A DNA stretch of 64,000 nucleotides, taken from the NCBI RefSeq assembly GCF_020639365.1, contig NZ_JAINUL010000001.1, forward strand, positions 193,437-257,436, written 5' to 3'. The DNA is from Streptomyces flavotricini. GTDB taxonomy: Bacteria; Actinomycetota; Actinomycetes; Streptomycetales; Streptomycetaceae. Positions within the stretch are counted from its first letter, which is position 1; each line of letters begins with the position of its first letter. Shown in pieces: positions 50,570-60,000 of the stretch. The notes under the pieces are model-generated. The model worked only from the letters and a program-made list of their open reading frames with translations. It was not told where the DNA came from and searched no databases. The translations under genes were made by a program, and so were the position numbers.

Positions 50570-51994
50570 ATGCGCTTGACCTCCCGCGTCGCCCCCGTCA
50601 CCCTCGCCTTGGCCATCGCCGCCCTCCTGCTCGGCGTCCTGCCCACGCAGGCACTGGCGCGGCCCGGCCGCGCCCCCGACCGGGTGACGGTCGGTGACCG
50701 CACCTTCATCGCCGACGGCCAAGGCCGCGCGCTCCAGTGGCGCGGCTTCAACCTCGCCGACAAGAGCAGCCACGGCAGCAACGCGTTCGCCGACATCCAC
50801 GAGAGCGACCTCGAAGGCATGGCCGCCCGGGGCTTCAACCTTGCGCGCCTCGCGTTCTTCTGGGACGACCTCGAACCCAGCCCCGGACACTACGACCGCG
50901 GCTACCTCTCCACGATGCGACGCATCCTCGACTGGGCCGACCGGTACCACATCAAGGTCATCCTCGACGCCCACCAGGACGTGTACGGGCCCCACTTCGG
51001 CTCTCGCGGCGTTCCCGACTGGGCCACCCGCGACGAGGGGCTGCCGTTCACGCCGATACCCGACGACTGGTTCTCCGAGTACTTCGAGCCCTCCGTACAG
51101 ACCGCCTTCGACCACCTGTACAAGGACGCCGACCTCCGCGCCGCGCACGCCCGCATGTGGATGACGGTCGCCGCCGCCCTGGGCGGGCACCCGGCACTGC
51201 TCGGCTACGACCTCATGAACGAGCCGTTCGCGAAGTTCCTCGAAGGCGAGGACCTCCCCGCCGCCGCCGGCCGCTTCGAGGCCACCGAGCTCACCGACCT
51301 GTGGAACCGTCTTGCCCGGGCGATCCGTTTGGTCGACCGCGCGTCGTGGGTCTTCGTCGAACCCACCGTCATCGTCGGTCTCGGCGTCCCCACCCGTATG
51401 GGACACATCGACGATCCGCACGCCGGCTACGCGCCGCACTTCTACGAGACGGCGATGGAGACCGGCGCCGACTACGACCCGAACGGCACGTTCATCCCCG
51501 CGTACGAGGCCGCGATCAGCGACTACCCGACCCGTAACCGGATGCCGGTGATCGTCGGGGAGTGGGGCGGCAACCCGTACGTTCCGCACGCGAGCCAGTT
51601 CGTCACCGACATGACGGCCTCCCTGGACCGCTTCTCCAGCGGCTGGACGTGGTGGCAGTGGTGCCGGGGTGGCGGCTACTGCTTCCTCGACCAGACGGGC
51701 GCCGCGAAGCCCAACAGCCGGCTCCTCGTCCAGCCGTACGCGCGGGCCGTGGCGGGCGACCCGCTGGCCTTCGCGTACGACCCGGCCACTCGCACCTACA
51801 CGCTCACCTTCCGCACCCGTGACGACGCCGAGGGCCCCACCCAGATCACCGTGCCCAACGACACGTACCCAGGCGGCTACCGCGTCGATGTCCAAGGCGG
51901 CAAGGCCAGTTGGGCGCGCCACGCGCAGACCGTGGCCGTAACTGCCCACGGCAGGGCCGGAGCCACCTACAACGTCACGATCAGCCCCAGGTAG
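50570..51994 (+). CDS. secreted GH5 hydrolase, endoglycosylceramidase-like
   Basis: This is a 474-residue exported GH5 TIM-barrel enzyme. The signal peptide is 1-31 (PVTLALAIAALLLGVLPTQA). The acid/base glutamate lies in LLGYDLMNEPFAKFLEGEDL, the nucleophile glutamate in PVIVGEWGGNPYVPHA, and a C-terminal beta-sandwich follows (about 390-474). GFNLADKSSHG and VILDAHQDVYGPHFG fit endoglycosylceramidase-type GH5 (subfamilies 27-29) rather than a plant cellulase. It therefore likely releases glycans from glycolipids. An AAGGGG site precedes the ATG. Confidence 0.88.
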   Translation: MRLTSRVAPVTLALAIAALLLGVLPTQALARPGRAPDRVTVGDRTFIADGQGRALQWRGFNLADKSSHGSNAFADIHESDLEGMAARGFNLARLAFFWDDLEPSPGHYDRGYLSTMRRILDWADRYHIKVILDAHQDVYGPHFGSRGVPDWATRDEGLPFTPIPDDWFSEYFEPSVQTAFDHLYKDADLRAAHARMWMTVAAALGGHPALLGYDLMNEPFAKFLEGEDLPAAAGRFEATELTDLWNRLARAIRLVDRASWVFVEPTVIVGLGVPTRMGHIDDPHAGYAPHFYETAMETGADYDPNGTFIPAYEAAISDYPTRNRMPVIVGEWGGNPYVPHASQFVTDMTASLDRFSSGWTWWQWCRGGGYCFLDQTGAAKPNSRLLVQPYARAVAGDPLAFAYDPATRTYTLTFRTRDDAEGPTQITVPNDTYPGGYRVDVQGGKASWARHAQTVAVTAHGRAGATYNVTISPR

Positions 51995-52173
51995 CCCACG
52001 TCGTCTTCATCTCGCTGGCATGGGCGGTACGCCTCCTGCCCGCGGATGGGGCCGCAGACGCTGACGGTCGACGAGCGCCTGACCACCGAAGGCCACGCCG
52101 ATCAGGCCAAGGGCAACGCCCGCCGGACCCGCCCCGTGCCCCTGCGTCCTCGCCCGTCGGGTGGCAACGACTC

Positions 52174-52197
52174 GGCGCCCGCCAGGTGGCGGGCGCC
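52174..52197. terminator. bidirectional hairpin between GH5 and cold-shock genes
   Basis: GGCGCCCGCC and GGCGGGCGCC pair perfectly around AGGT. The hairpin lies between the convergent stops at 51994 and 52226. Confidence 0.7.
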
Positions 52198-52225
52198 GGT
52201 TCACGGACTCACGTGTGAGGGCGTG

Positions 52226-52429
52226 TCAGCCGCGGGCGATGTTCTCCGCCTGCGGGCCCTTCTGCCCCTGCGCGACGTCGAAGGTGACGACCTCGCCCTC
52301 CTGCAGCTCCCGGTAGCCCTGCCCGGTGATGTTGGAGTAGTGGGCGAAGACGTCCGGACCGCCCCCGTCCTGGGCGATGAACCCGAAGCCCTTTTCGGAG
52401 TTGAACCACTTCACCGTGCCACGCGCCAT
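52226..52429 (-). CDS. cold-shock protein
   Basis: This is a 67-residue CspA-type OB-fold nucleic-acid chaperone with RNP1 (KGFGFIAQD) and RNP2 (VFAHYSNI) intact and the usual opening [15 protein letters not shown]. The ATG at 52429 gives the standard N-terminus and has AGGGA upstream. Such proteins melt RNA structure. Its regulation is not visible beyond a 5' leader of more than 100 bases. Confidence 0.95.
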   Translation of the reverse strand: MARGTVKWFNSEKGFGFIAQDGGGPDVFAHYSNITGQGYRELQEGEVVTFDVAQGQKGPQAENIARG

Positions 52430-52583
52430 GCTCAATCCCTCTGTACGTCCTGCTGACGGCCCGCTCGGGGGCCGCCTCGGCGTCCGGGTGGAAGCCTGAT
52501 CCCTTCCTGCCCACCGGTAGCGGCGGCCACACTTCCCCGCCGGACGCGGATCCGTCAGTCAGCGTGTTGGGATGCGACCGGGG

Positions 52584-53384
52584 TCAGGAATCGGTGGGAC
52601 TGATGACGGCGTCCCCTTTGAGGATCTTCCCGGTGGGTCCCTTGGGGAGTGCGTCGGTGAGCTTGACGACCCGCGGGTACTTGTACGCGGCCACCCGTGC
52701 CTTCACGTGGTCGCGGATCTCCTCGGCGGTGGCCCGAACGTCGGGTTTGAGGACCACCATCGCCGCGATCTCCTCCCCCAGCCTCGGGTCCGGCATGCCG
52801 ACGACGGCGGCTTCGGAGACCGCCGGGTGTTGGTACAGGACCTCCTCGACCTCACGCGGGTAGACGTTGCAGCCGCCTCGGATGATCATGTCTTTCGCAC
52901 GGTCGACGATGAAGTAGTAGCCGTCCTCGTCGACGCGGGCGAGGTCACCGGTGGGGAACCAGCCGCCGCGGATCGCGATCTCGCCGACCTCGCCGGGCCC
53001 GGTCGTCGTCCCGTCCTCGTTGACCAGCCGCAGTTCAACGCCGCGGACGGGCAAGCCCACGGAGCCGGGCTTGCGCGGTCGGTCCGGCATGTTGAACGCG
53101 GCCACGGGCGAGGTCTCGGACAAGCCGTACCCCTCCGGCACGTCAACGCCGCAACGCCGCTCGAAGCCGTGCAGCACCTCGACCGGAAGCGACGCCCCTC
53201 CGCAAACCGCGAGGCGCAGGCGCGGGGCGTCGAAGCCCCCGGGCAGCTCGGCGCGCACGAGCGCGGTCCGTGCGGTCAGGTCGTCGAGTCGGGCAAAGGT
53301 GAGCGTCGTGGTCTCGTGCCGTACGGCGATCCGGTCAGCGTGAACCGCTGCGGAACCTGTCTGCGGAGTGGCGATGTTGGTCAC
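52584..53384 (-). CDS. internally deleted acyl-CoA ligase (AMP-binding)
   Basis: This is a 266-residue product against about 500 for the family. The N-terminus (VTNIATPQTGSAAVHADRIA, VRHETTTLTFARLDDL) is normal. After residue about 40 it jumps to LAVCGGASLPVEVLHGFERR and continues through YGLSETSPVAAFNMP, GWFPTGDLARVDEDGYYFIV and KGPTGKILKGDA. About 210-230 residues, including the P-loop TSGTTGxPKG, are gone without a frame change. GGAGG stands seven bases before the GTG at 53384. It may be expressed but cannot form the acyl-adenylate. Confidence 0.8.
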   Translation of the reverse strand: MTNIATPQTGSAAVHADRIAVRHETTTLTFARLDDLTARTALVRAELPGGFDAPRLRLAVCGGASLPVEVLHGFERRCGVDVPEGYGLSETSPVAAFNMPDRPRKPGSVGLPVRGVELRLVNEDGTTTGPGEVGEIAIRGGWFPTGDLARVDEDGYYFIVDRAKDMIIRGGCNVYPREVEEVLYQHPAVSEAAVVGMPDPRLGEEIAAMVVLKPDVRATAEEIRDHVKARVAAYKYPRVVKLTDALPKGPTGKILKGDAVISPTDS

Positions 53385-53458
53385 GGGGTTCCTCCGGGTT
53401 CGGGTGCGCGAGGCGGGTGGGGGACGCCAGGTGCGACGCGGTCGGGTGGGCGTGCGGG

Positions 53459-53791
53459 TCAGCGGGGAGGTCCGATGACGGGGTGCCGCGCAGGGCTGCG
53501 GCTCAGCAGGACGATGCAGGCAACGTTCGACTCCTCGGTCCCGAAGAACTCCGCCGCGCCGGTGACCGCCCGGGTCCATCCGCTCGTGTGCACCTCGGCG
53601 GGGGCCGGCCCTTCCGGGCTCACGAAGGCCTCGTACCATCCGGGCTCGAGGGAGGGGCGTTCCAGAACCTCCGGTTGAACCGCTGTCGCGTGCAAGGAAA
53701 TTCGAGCGCCATGCCTTCGGCCGACGCAGCCCGCGCGTCCGTGGGTGGCCGACACCGCGGGGCCACGCGTGGGACGGCACCGGGCGGGCAC
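53459..53791 (-). pseudogene. unassigned coding remnant upstream of the ligase
   Basis: The last 65 residues look coding (SLEPGWYEAFVSPEGPAPAE, SGWTRAVTGAAEFFGTEESN, VACIVLLSRSPARHP). The upstream part changes frame near 53680, where another frame gives RWTSVRDVTGQALAVLCPPG. I do not recognise the protein. It precedes the deleted ligase on the same strand. Confidence 0.3.
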
Positions 53792-54525
53792 AAGACCGCC
53801 AGCGCCTGGCCGGTGACGTCGCGCACGCTCGTCCAGCGCCCACGGTGACGTCCTCGGGCAGGTGAGGCCACCAGCCGTGGCTCGTCGAACTCCAACGGGC
53901 CGGCGGCGAGGTCAGCGGCCGCGGTGCGCCCCGTTCCGCCTCCACCTCCGCCCCCGCACGCCACCGGCCGACCGACGAGGAAGGGTCACCGGCACGGACG
54001 ACCGCGCGGGCCGAACACCGTGGCAGCCAGGATTGCCGGCCCTACGAGACCGCTACACGACAACCCCCGACCTGCACTTGAGCCCACACCGCCGCAGATC
54101 CCGACCACCCGCTGACGACCGGCCGTTGCCACCACCTCACCCACTCGCGCTCGATCGAGGCGAGAGCCGGCCGATGAGACGGAGGAGAGCGGCGCAGTCG
54201 GGCATGAAGGGTCTGCCGCGAGGGCTGTGGCCACTGTTTCGTTTCAGCTCTCGTGAATCGATAACGCAGACCGTGGAGATTCGAAATTAATGAACTTGGA
54301 CTGTTTTTTCTTCCCGAGGGTGGATCTCCATTTTCGAACAGGCTGAGCATTTCCCATCCGGCGACGCACATGCGCCCCCACTTGCGCCGGACTGCATCGC
54401 ATTCAGCCCCAACCATCCCGTGCGCTCGCTGAATCAAGCGACACATGACGGACGCCGGCTGTACGTTTCTTCTTACCGAAGGCATATTCCAGCAGCGGTT
54501 TTCGCCGTTGAGGGGGGACGCGCTC
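53792..54525. other. upstream region of the lanthipeptide cluster; no gene
   Basis: No supported gene is seen apart from the end of the unassigned remnant. Bases 54230-54330 are markedly A/T-richer (GTTTCGTTTCAG and GGACTGTTTTTTCTT) and probably hold the lanL promoter. A long leader follows. Confidence 0.4.
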
Positions 54526-57198
54526 ATGACCAGTCACGCAACCGAATTCGACCTGGAAGATCTGCTGCGCGAGGCGCTCCGGGCCACAGGTGCGGACGAG
54601 CGTTGGACGACCGATGCGGACGAGATGTGGTGCCGCCTCACCCGCCCGTCCGGGATAGGGCGCCGGCAGGGCTGGAAACTGCACGTGTCCGCGACGGCGG
54701 CCTCGGCGCCGGAAGTCCTCGAGAAGGCCCTGCAGGTGCTGCTGCGCGAGGAGTCGGCGTTCAAGTTCGTCCGGTCCACCGAGCAGGTGGGCGCGCTCAA
54801 CTCCCGTGCCACGCCTCGGGGGAGCTCGGGGAAGTTCATCACCGTGTACCCGTCCTCCGACGGCGACGCTGCCCGAATGGCCCTTGAACTGCACCGGGCC
54901 ACCGCGGGGCTTTCCGGCCCCCGGATTCTGTCCGACCAGCCGTACGCACCGAACAGTCTGGTGCACTACCGGTACGGTGCATTCGTCGGCCGGCGGCGGC
55001 TCTCCGACCAGGGCCTGCTGGTGTGGTTCATCGAGGATCCGGACGGAAATCCCGTCGAGGACAAACGCACCGGGCAGTATTCTCCGCCCTCTTGGGCGGT
55101 CAGTCCCTTTCCCGTCTCGGTACCCCTTCCACCGCGGCAGGAAAGGGTGGCGAACAGCCCCGTGTTGCTCGGTGGCCGGTTCTCGATAAGGGAAGCGATC
55201 CGGCACACCAACAAAGGCGGCGTATACCGGGGCACGGACGTCACCACGGGCGCACCCGTGGTGATCAAGGAAGCCCGGCCGCACGTGGAGGGCGACGCGG
55301 CCGGCTCCGACGTCCGCGACTGGCTGCGGGCCGAGGCCAGGACGCTGGAGAAGCTGACGGGTACGGGACTCGCACCGGAGCCGCTCGCGATGTTCGAGAC
55401 GGGCGGGCACCTGTTCCTCGCCCAGGAGGAAGTGCCGGGCGTGGCCCTGCGCACCTGGGTGGCCGAGCGTTTCCGCGACGTCGGGAGCGAACGCTACGGG
55501 CAGGACGCGCTCGCCCAGGTCGCACGCCTCGTGGACCTGGTCGCGGCGGCCCACGCCAACGGCTGCGTACTGAGGGACTTCACGCCCGGCAACGTCATGG
55601 TCCGCCCCGACGGCGAACTGCGCCTCATCGACCTGGAACTCGCCGCCCTGCGGGACGACGACGTGCTCCCGACGCGCGTGGGGACACCCGGCTTCAGCGC
55701 CCCCGAGCGCCTGCGGGACGCTCCCGTCTCCCCGACGGCCGACTACTACAGCCTCGGCGCCACCGCGTGCTTCGTCCTCGCCGGGAAGGTACCGAACCTG
55801 CTGCCCGAGGAACCGGCCACCCGGCCTGCGGAGCAGCGGTTGGCCCAGTGGCTGAGCGCGTGTACCGCAACGCTGCACCTGCCGGACAACCTGACCGAGA
55901 TGATCCTGGGGCTGATGAAGGACGATCCCGGCGAGCGGTGGGACCCGGCCGCGGCGCGTGCGGCTCTCCGTGGGACGGACCCGTCAGGGCCGGCCCACCC
56001 CGCTGCCGGACCGGCGCGGACGGACGAGCCCCGCGCCGCGACGCGGGCCGCGGTCGCCGGGATGGTGGACCACCTCGTCGATTCGATGACCCCGGACGAC
56101 GAGCAGTGGCTGTGGCCCGTGTCGACCCGGGCCGGGGAGACCGACCCCTGCACCGTGCAGCAGGGTGCGGCGGGCGTGCTGGCGGTCCTGACACGGTACT
56201 TCGAACTCACAGGTGACCCGCGCCTGCCCGGTCCGATCTCCACGGCGGCCCATTGGATCGCTGCCCGCGCCGACACCCGCTCCATACGCCCCGGCCTTCA
56301 CTTCGGCGGCCGCGGAACGGCCTGGGCGCTGTACGACGCCGGGCACGCACTCGGCGACCGCGAGCTCAGGAGCCGCGCGGTGGCCCTGGCGCTGGCCCCG
56401 CTGGAGTCGACGCCCAGTCACGACATCACCCACGGCTCCGCCGGCAGTGGACTGGCCGCCGCCCACCTGTGGCACCGTACCGGTGACGCCCGCCTGGCCG
56501 AACTGGTCGTCGACGCTGCCGACCGGTTGGCCGCCGCCGCACAGCCCGAGCCGTCCGGCGTGAGCTGGCCCGTCCCCGCGGAAGCCGTCTCCGCGGAGGC
56601 CGGCAAACGCTACCTGGGCTTCGCCCACGGAACCTCCGGCATAGGCTGCTTCCTCCTGGCCGCCGCAGGCATCTCCCGCCGCCCGGAGCACATGCGACTG
56701 GCCGTGGCGGCCGGAGAACACGTGGTGGCCAACGCCGTCATGATCGGCCGAGCGGCCCAGTGGCCGGCCCAGGCCACGGATCTGCCCACGGCCCCGTACT
56801 GGTGCCACGGTTCGGCGGGCATCGGCACCTTCCTGATCCGCCTCTGGCAGCAGACTGGTGACAAGCGCTTCGGTGACCTCGCCCGGGGCGCCGCACACGC
56901 CGTCGTCGAACGCGCCTCCCGCTCCGCCCTCGCCCAGTGCCACGGGCTGGCGGGCAACGGGGACTTCCTCCTCGACATGGCCGAAGCCACCGGGGACCCC
57001 GCCTACCGCACGATGGCCGAGGACCTGGCCGGCCTCATCGTCTCCGAACGGGCCCATCGCGACGGGCACGTCGTCTTCCCCACCGAGTACGGAGAGGTCT
57101 CCGGCAGTTGGAGCGACGGATCCGCAGGGATCCTGGCCTTCCTCCTGCGAACCCTCCACACAGACCCCCGGCACTGGATGACCCGGCAGCCGGGTTGA
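54526..57198 (+). CDS. lanL: class IV lanthipeptide synthetase LanL
   Basis: This is an 890-residue three-domain enzyme. Residues about 1-205 form a phospho-Ser/Thr lyase domain. Residues about 220-480 are a Ser/Thr-kinase-like domain with K248 (VVIKEARPH) and the catalytic loop LRDFTPGNVMV then IDLELAAL. Residues about 540-890 are a LanC-like cyclase with HGSAGSG, HGTSGIG, WCHGSAGIG and CHGLAGNG. C760, C805 and H806 supply zinc ligands, which class III enzymes lack, so this is class IV. It phosphorylates and dehydrates Ser/Thr of the precursor and closes thioether rings. GAGGGGGG lies before the ATG at 54526. Confidence 0.93.
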   Translation: MTSHATEFDLEDLLREALRATGADERWTTDADEMWCRLTRPSGIGRRQGWKLHVSATAASAPEVLEKALQVLLREESAFKFVRSTEQVGALNSRATPRGSSGKFITVYPSSDGDAARMALELHRATAGLSGPRILSDQPYAPNSLVHYRYGAFVGRRRLSDQGLLVWFIEDPDGNPVEDKRTGQYSPPSWAVSPFPVSVPLPPRQERVANSPVLLGGRFSIREAIRHTNKGGVYRGTDVTTGAPVVIKEARPHVEGDAAGSDVRDWLRAEARTLEKLTGTGLAPEPLAMFETGGHLFLAQEEVPGVALRTWVAERFRDVGSERYGQDALAQVARLVDLVAAAHANGCVLRDFTPGNVMVRPDGELRLIDLELAALRDDDVLPTRVGTPGFSAPERLRDAPVSPTADYYSLGATACFVLAGKVPNLLPEEPATRPAEQRLAQWLSACTATLHLPDNLTEMILGLMKDDPGERWDPAAARAALRGTDPSGPAHPAAGPARTDEPRAATRAAVAGMVDHLVDSMTPDDEQWLWPVSTRAGETDPCTVQQGAAGVLAVLTRYFELTGDPRLPGPISTAAHWIAARADTRSIRPGLHFGGRGTAWALYDAGHALGDRELRSRAVALALAPLESTPSHDITHGSAGSGLAAAHLWHRTGDARLAELVVDAADRLAAAAQPEPSGVSWPVPAEAVSAEAGKRYLGFAHGTSGIGCFLLAAAGISRRPEHMRLAVAAGEHVVANAVMIGRAAQWPAQATDLPTAPYWCHGSAGIGTFLIRLWQQTGDKRFGDLARGAAHAVVERASRSALAQCHGLAGNGDFLLDMAEATGDPAYRTMAEDLAGLIVSERAHRDGHVVFPTEYGEVSGSWSDGSAGILAFLLRTLHTDPRHWMTRQPG

Positions 57199-57241
57199 GC
57201 GGCAGGGAACCTGCCGCCACCTCACAGAGAAGGAGAAAGTC

Positions 57242-57397
57242 ATGGAGAACCACGACCTCGAACTGCTGGCTCACCTGCACGCCCTTCCGGAAACCGACCC
57301 GGTCGGCGTCGACGGAGACCAGTTCTCCGGCACGTGTGCCTGCGTCGGCCTGCTGACGCTCCTCAACACCATCTGCGTCGGCATCAGCTGCGCCTAG
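57242..57397 (+). CDS. lanA: class IV lanthipeptide precursor, venezuelin-like LanA
   Basis: This 51-residue peptide has the leader MENHDLELLAHLHALPETD and, from about VGVDGDQ, a core FSGTCACVGLLTLL then NTICVGISCA. Donors are S29, T31, T39, T43 and S49. Cysteine acceptors are C32, C34, C45 and C50, enough for four thioether rings. The sequence closely resembles the venezuelin precursor as I remember it, with changes around residues 26-33 (DQFSGTCA). AAGGAG is seven bases before the ATG. It lies 43 bases after lanL and is followed by a strong hairpin. Confidence 0.93.
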   Translation: MENHDLELLAHLHALPETDPVGVDGDQFSGTCACVGLLTLLNTICVGISCA

Positions 57398-57405
57398 CCG
57401 AGAAC

Positions 57406-57447
57406 CTCCGGCCGGTGTCAGTCCCCGGGGGCTGCCACCGGCCGGAG
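57406..57447 (+). promoter_or_regulatory. attenuator-like hairpin between lanA and the ABC genes
   Basis: CTCCGGCCGGTG and CACCGGCCGGAG pair perfectly (12 bp) and enclose CAG/CTG and CCCC/GGGG stems. It begins nine bases after the lanA stop. It probably stops most transcripts or protects the lanA mRNA, so the precursor exceeds its transporter. Confidence 0.75.
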
Positions 57448-57506
57448 CCAAGGCCCCTGCGGCCGGCAGGCCTGCTGAAGACACCCCCGTAGACGAGGAC
57501 TCGACC

Positions 57507-58601
57507 ATGCAGTCACATGCCGGTGACGACGCGCCCGCCCGGGCAACCCTGCAGACCACCGCCCTCACCGACCGGAACGCCGTCCCGCGCCCTGCCGAGC
57601 AGGTGTACGCCATCAGCACCCGCGGTCTGGTCAAGGGCTACGCGGGCCCGGACGGTACCACCACCCACGCCGTTCGCGGCCTGGACCTGGACGTGCTCCA
57701 AGGAGAAACCTTCGCCTTCCTCGGCCCCAACGGCGCGGGAAAGTCCACCACCCTCGCCCTGCTGTGCGCCCTCGCCCGCCCCACCGCCGGACAGGCCACG
57801 GTGGCGGGCGCCGACGTACTGGGCCGGCCGGACCAGGTAAGGAAACGGGTCGGGATGCTCTTCCAGCACAGCGCACTGGACCCGGACCTGACGGCAGAAC
57901 AGAACCTGCACATCCACGCACGCCTCTACGGACTGCGCCGCCGCCACGCCCGCCTGCGCGCCACCGAGACACTCGAACTCGTCGGACTGGCCGACCGGCG
58001 GCGCTCCCCGGTACGCACCCTGTCCGGAGGCATGCGGCGCCGCCTGGAACTCGCCCGCGGCCTCCTGCACTCGCCCCGGGTCCTGTTCCTCGACGAACCG
58101 ACCACCGGACTCGATCCACACGCCCGCGCCCAAGTCTGGGAGCACCTGCGCACACTGCGCGACCAGTACGGCAGCACGATCTTCGTCACCACCCACTACC
58201 TGGAGGAGGCGGAGAACTGCGACCGCCTCGCCATCATCGACCACGGCCGGCTCGTCGCCCAGGGCACACCCCTCGGCCTCAAGGCCGCGATCGGGGACGA
58301 CCGGGTGGCGCTGCGCACCGGCGACGACACGGCAGCACTCCAGATCGTGCGCCGAACCGCGCCGGCGGACCTCGCCGTCACCCTGGACGCCGAGGGGGTG
58401 TCCCTGCGGGTACCCGACGGCAGCGCCTGGATCCCGCGCCTGTGCGCGGCACTGGAATCCCACGGCATCGCGGTGCACGCCGCCTCCGCCACACCGCCGA
58501 CGCTCGACGACGTCTTCTTCCACCACACCGGCCGCAGCATCCACACACCCCGGCAGCAGGCACCCGTCTCCCCCGCGGCAGCAACCGGGGCGACCCCATG
58601 A
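57507..58601 (+). CDS. lanT: lanthipeptide ABC transporter ATPase (LanT)
   Basis: This is a 364-residue ABC-2-type ATPase (DrrA-like). A 35-residue leader precedes Walker A GPNGAGKSTTLALL, Q-loop region GMLFQHSALDPD, signature LSGGMRRRLELARGLL and Walker B VLFLDEPTTGLDP. The C-terminal domain (TLDDVFFHHTGR) is typical of the group. It lacks a peptidase domain, so leader removal needs a protease from elsewhere. It overlaps the permease gene (ATGA) and likely exports the modified peptide or confers immunity. Confidence 0.9.
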   Translation: MQSHAGDDAPARATLQTTALTDRNAVPRPAEQVYAISTRGLVKGYAGPDGTTTHAVRGLDLDVLQGETFAFLGPNGAGKSTTLALLCALARPTAGQATVAGADVLGRPDQVRKRVGMLFQHSALDPDLTAEQNLHIHARLYGLRRRHARLRATETLELVGLADRRRSPVRTLSGGMRRRLELARGLLHSPRVLFLDEPTTGLDPHARAQVWEHLRTLRDQYGSTIFVTTHYLEEAENCDRLAIIDHGRLVAQGTPLGLKAAIGDDRVALRTGDDTAALQIVRRTAPADLAVTLDAEGVSLRVPDGSAWIPRLCAALESHGIAVHAASATPPTLDDVFFHHTGRSIHTPRQQAPVSPAAATGATP

Positions 58602-59479
58602 CCGCACCTTCCCTACCGGACCCGGCCGCCACCCGTACGCCGGACACCCCCGGCGCCCCCGGCCGTGAGCCGGGCGCCCGCCTGCGCCACGAACTGCGCG
58701 CGGTCCACGCCCTGGTCTACCGCGACCTGCTGCGCCTGTCGGCCCAACGCACCCACACCGCACTCATGCTGCTCCAACCGGTGCTGTACCTCTTCATCCT
58801 GGGGAGCGGTCTGGCCGACCTGATCCCCCGTTCCTCACTCGGCACCGGATACCAGGCCTACCTCTTCCCGGGGATGCTCATGATGACGGTACAGACACCG
58901 GCCATCATGGTCGGCATCCGTCTGATCACCGACCGTCAGAGCGGCTACCTGCGCGAACTCCTGATGGCCCCGGTCCACCGGGCCACCCTGCTCCTCGGAA
59001 GCTGCGCGGGGGGCACCATCGTCTCCACGATCCAAGGCGTCGTCCTGCTCGGCCTGGCAGGAGCCGTCGGCCTGCCCTACGACCCCCTCCTGCTGGCCCT
59101 GCTCCTGGGCGGCATCGCCCTGACCTCCTTCACGATCACCGCCCTGGCCCTCGCCCTGGCCGTGGGCCTCAACCGCCCCGAGGTCTTCCACATGCTGCTC
59201 GGCGTCGTGATGACGCCCCTGCTGTTCCTTTCCGGCGGCTTCTTCCCGATCGAGAACCTGCCGGGCTGGGCCCACGCGCTGGCCGCCGCCAACCCGCTCG
59301 CCTACGGAGTCGACCTGCTCCGCCGCTGCATCGCGCTACGGGTACCGGACCAGGCAACCACCGCGGGCATCGAATGGTCCGCCGGGCAACCTCCCATCCT
59401 GCTGGAAAGCGCCCTCCTGCTGGTCGTCGGAGTCACAGCGCTGCTCTGGGCCTCCCACCGCTTCAGCCGACCCGAATAG
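58598..59479 (+). CDS. lanH: lanthipeptide ABC transporter permease (LanH)
   Basis: This is a 293-residue ABC-2 permease. A Pro-rich start precedes six hydrophobic helices ([75 protein letters not shown]). The motif [20 protein letters not shown] is characteristic of DrrB-like subunits. The ATG overlaps the ATPase stop. Gene order lanL-lanA-lanT-lanH equals that of the venezuelin cluster. Confidence 0.9.
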   Translation: MTAPSLPDPAATRTPDTPGAPGREPGARLRHELRAVHALVYRDLLRLSAQRTHTALMLLQPVLYLFILGSGLADLIPRSSLGTGYQAYLFPGMLMMTVQTPAIMVGIRLITDRQSGYLRELLMAPVHRATLLLGSCAGGTIVSTIQGVVLLGLAGAVGLPYDPLLLALLLGGIALTSFTITALALALAVGLNRPEVFHMLLGVVMTPLLFLSGGFFPIENLPGWAHALAAANPLAYGVDLLRRCIALRVPDQATTAGIEWSAGQPPILLESALLLVVGVTALLWASHRFSRPE

Positions 59480-59499
59480 CGCCGGACGAGGTCCCGCAG

Positions 59500-59632
59500 C
59501 GGAGAGCCCGAACCCGGGGAGGTGTCCGCGAGGCCGGCCGTCCACGCTGTCGCGGTTGCGGATCCGGGCGGCGCACCGCGCGACGACCGCCTTGCGCTTC
59601 TCGTTCTGCCCGATCTTGCTCTGCTTGGCCAT
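59500..59632 (-). pseudogene. rpsN: ribosomal protein S14 paralogue, internally deleted
   Basis: The start [20 protein letters not shown] is S14. After AAR it jumps to [20 protein letters not shown], which belongs about 35 residues later, then runs into unrelated frame at the lanH 3' end. It therefore has one in-frame deletion and a lost C-terminus. The start overlaps the L28 remnant stop (TGATG). Confidence 0.8.
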
Positions 59633-59847
59633 CAGACCTTCACCCCCGGGCGCGGATCCGCGCCACGGCCGCCTCCACGCCGATGGTGTCCATGGTCTTG
59701 ATCGCCTTGGCAGAGAGCTTCAGCCGCACGTACCGCCCTCGCCGGGCAGCCAGTACCTCTTGCTCTGGACGTTGGGGTCGAAGCGGCGGGAGGTCCGCCG
59801 GTGCGAGCGGGAGATGTTGTTGCCGAAGCCCGGCCGGGCACCGGTCA
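59632..59847 (-). pseudogene. rpmB: ribosomal protein L28 paralogue, truncated and frameshifted
   Basis: Minus-strand frames successively give [20 protein letters not shown] then [17 protein letters not shown], next [20 protein letters not shown] then [11 protein letters not shown], and finally GVKV. All are L28. The first residues are missing and at least two frameshifts separate the parts. The broken 5' end abuts the broken 5' end of the L31 remnant. Confidence 0.85.
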
Positions 59848-59853
59848 GTCACG

Positions 59854-60000
59854 GTGGAGTGGGAGGACGGCAACACCTACCCCGTCATCGACGCCGAGAC
59901 CTCCTCGCAGAGCCACCCCTTCTGCACCGGTACCGCCCGCGTCCTGGACACCGCCGGCCGCGTCGAACGCTTCCAGCGCCGCTACGGGAGCAAGGCGTGA
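59854..60000 (+). pseudogene. rpmE2: type B ribosomal protein L31 paralogue, 5' half missing
   Basis: The last 48 residues of a zinc-free (type B) L31 remain: [40 protein letters not shown] and QRRYGSKA. The first about 35 residues and the promoter are gone. Its stop overlaps a GTG that starts the CobW-like fragment (GTGA). Confidence 0.85.

Noticed and set aside
53862..54290. 142-residue plus-strand frame before the lanthipeptide genes as an extra cluster gene
   Set aside because: It is Arg/Pro-rich low complexity without a ribosome site, and known class IV clusters need no extra gene there.
54403..55878. 491-residue minus-strand frame opposite lanL
   Set aside because: LanL on the plus strand has all three domains. 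The minus frame lacks any motif.
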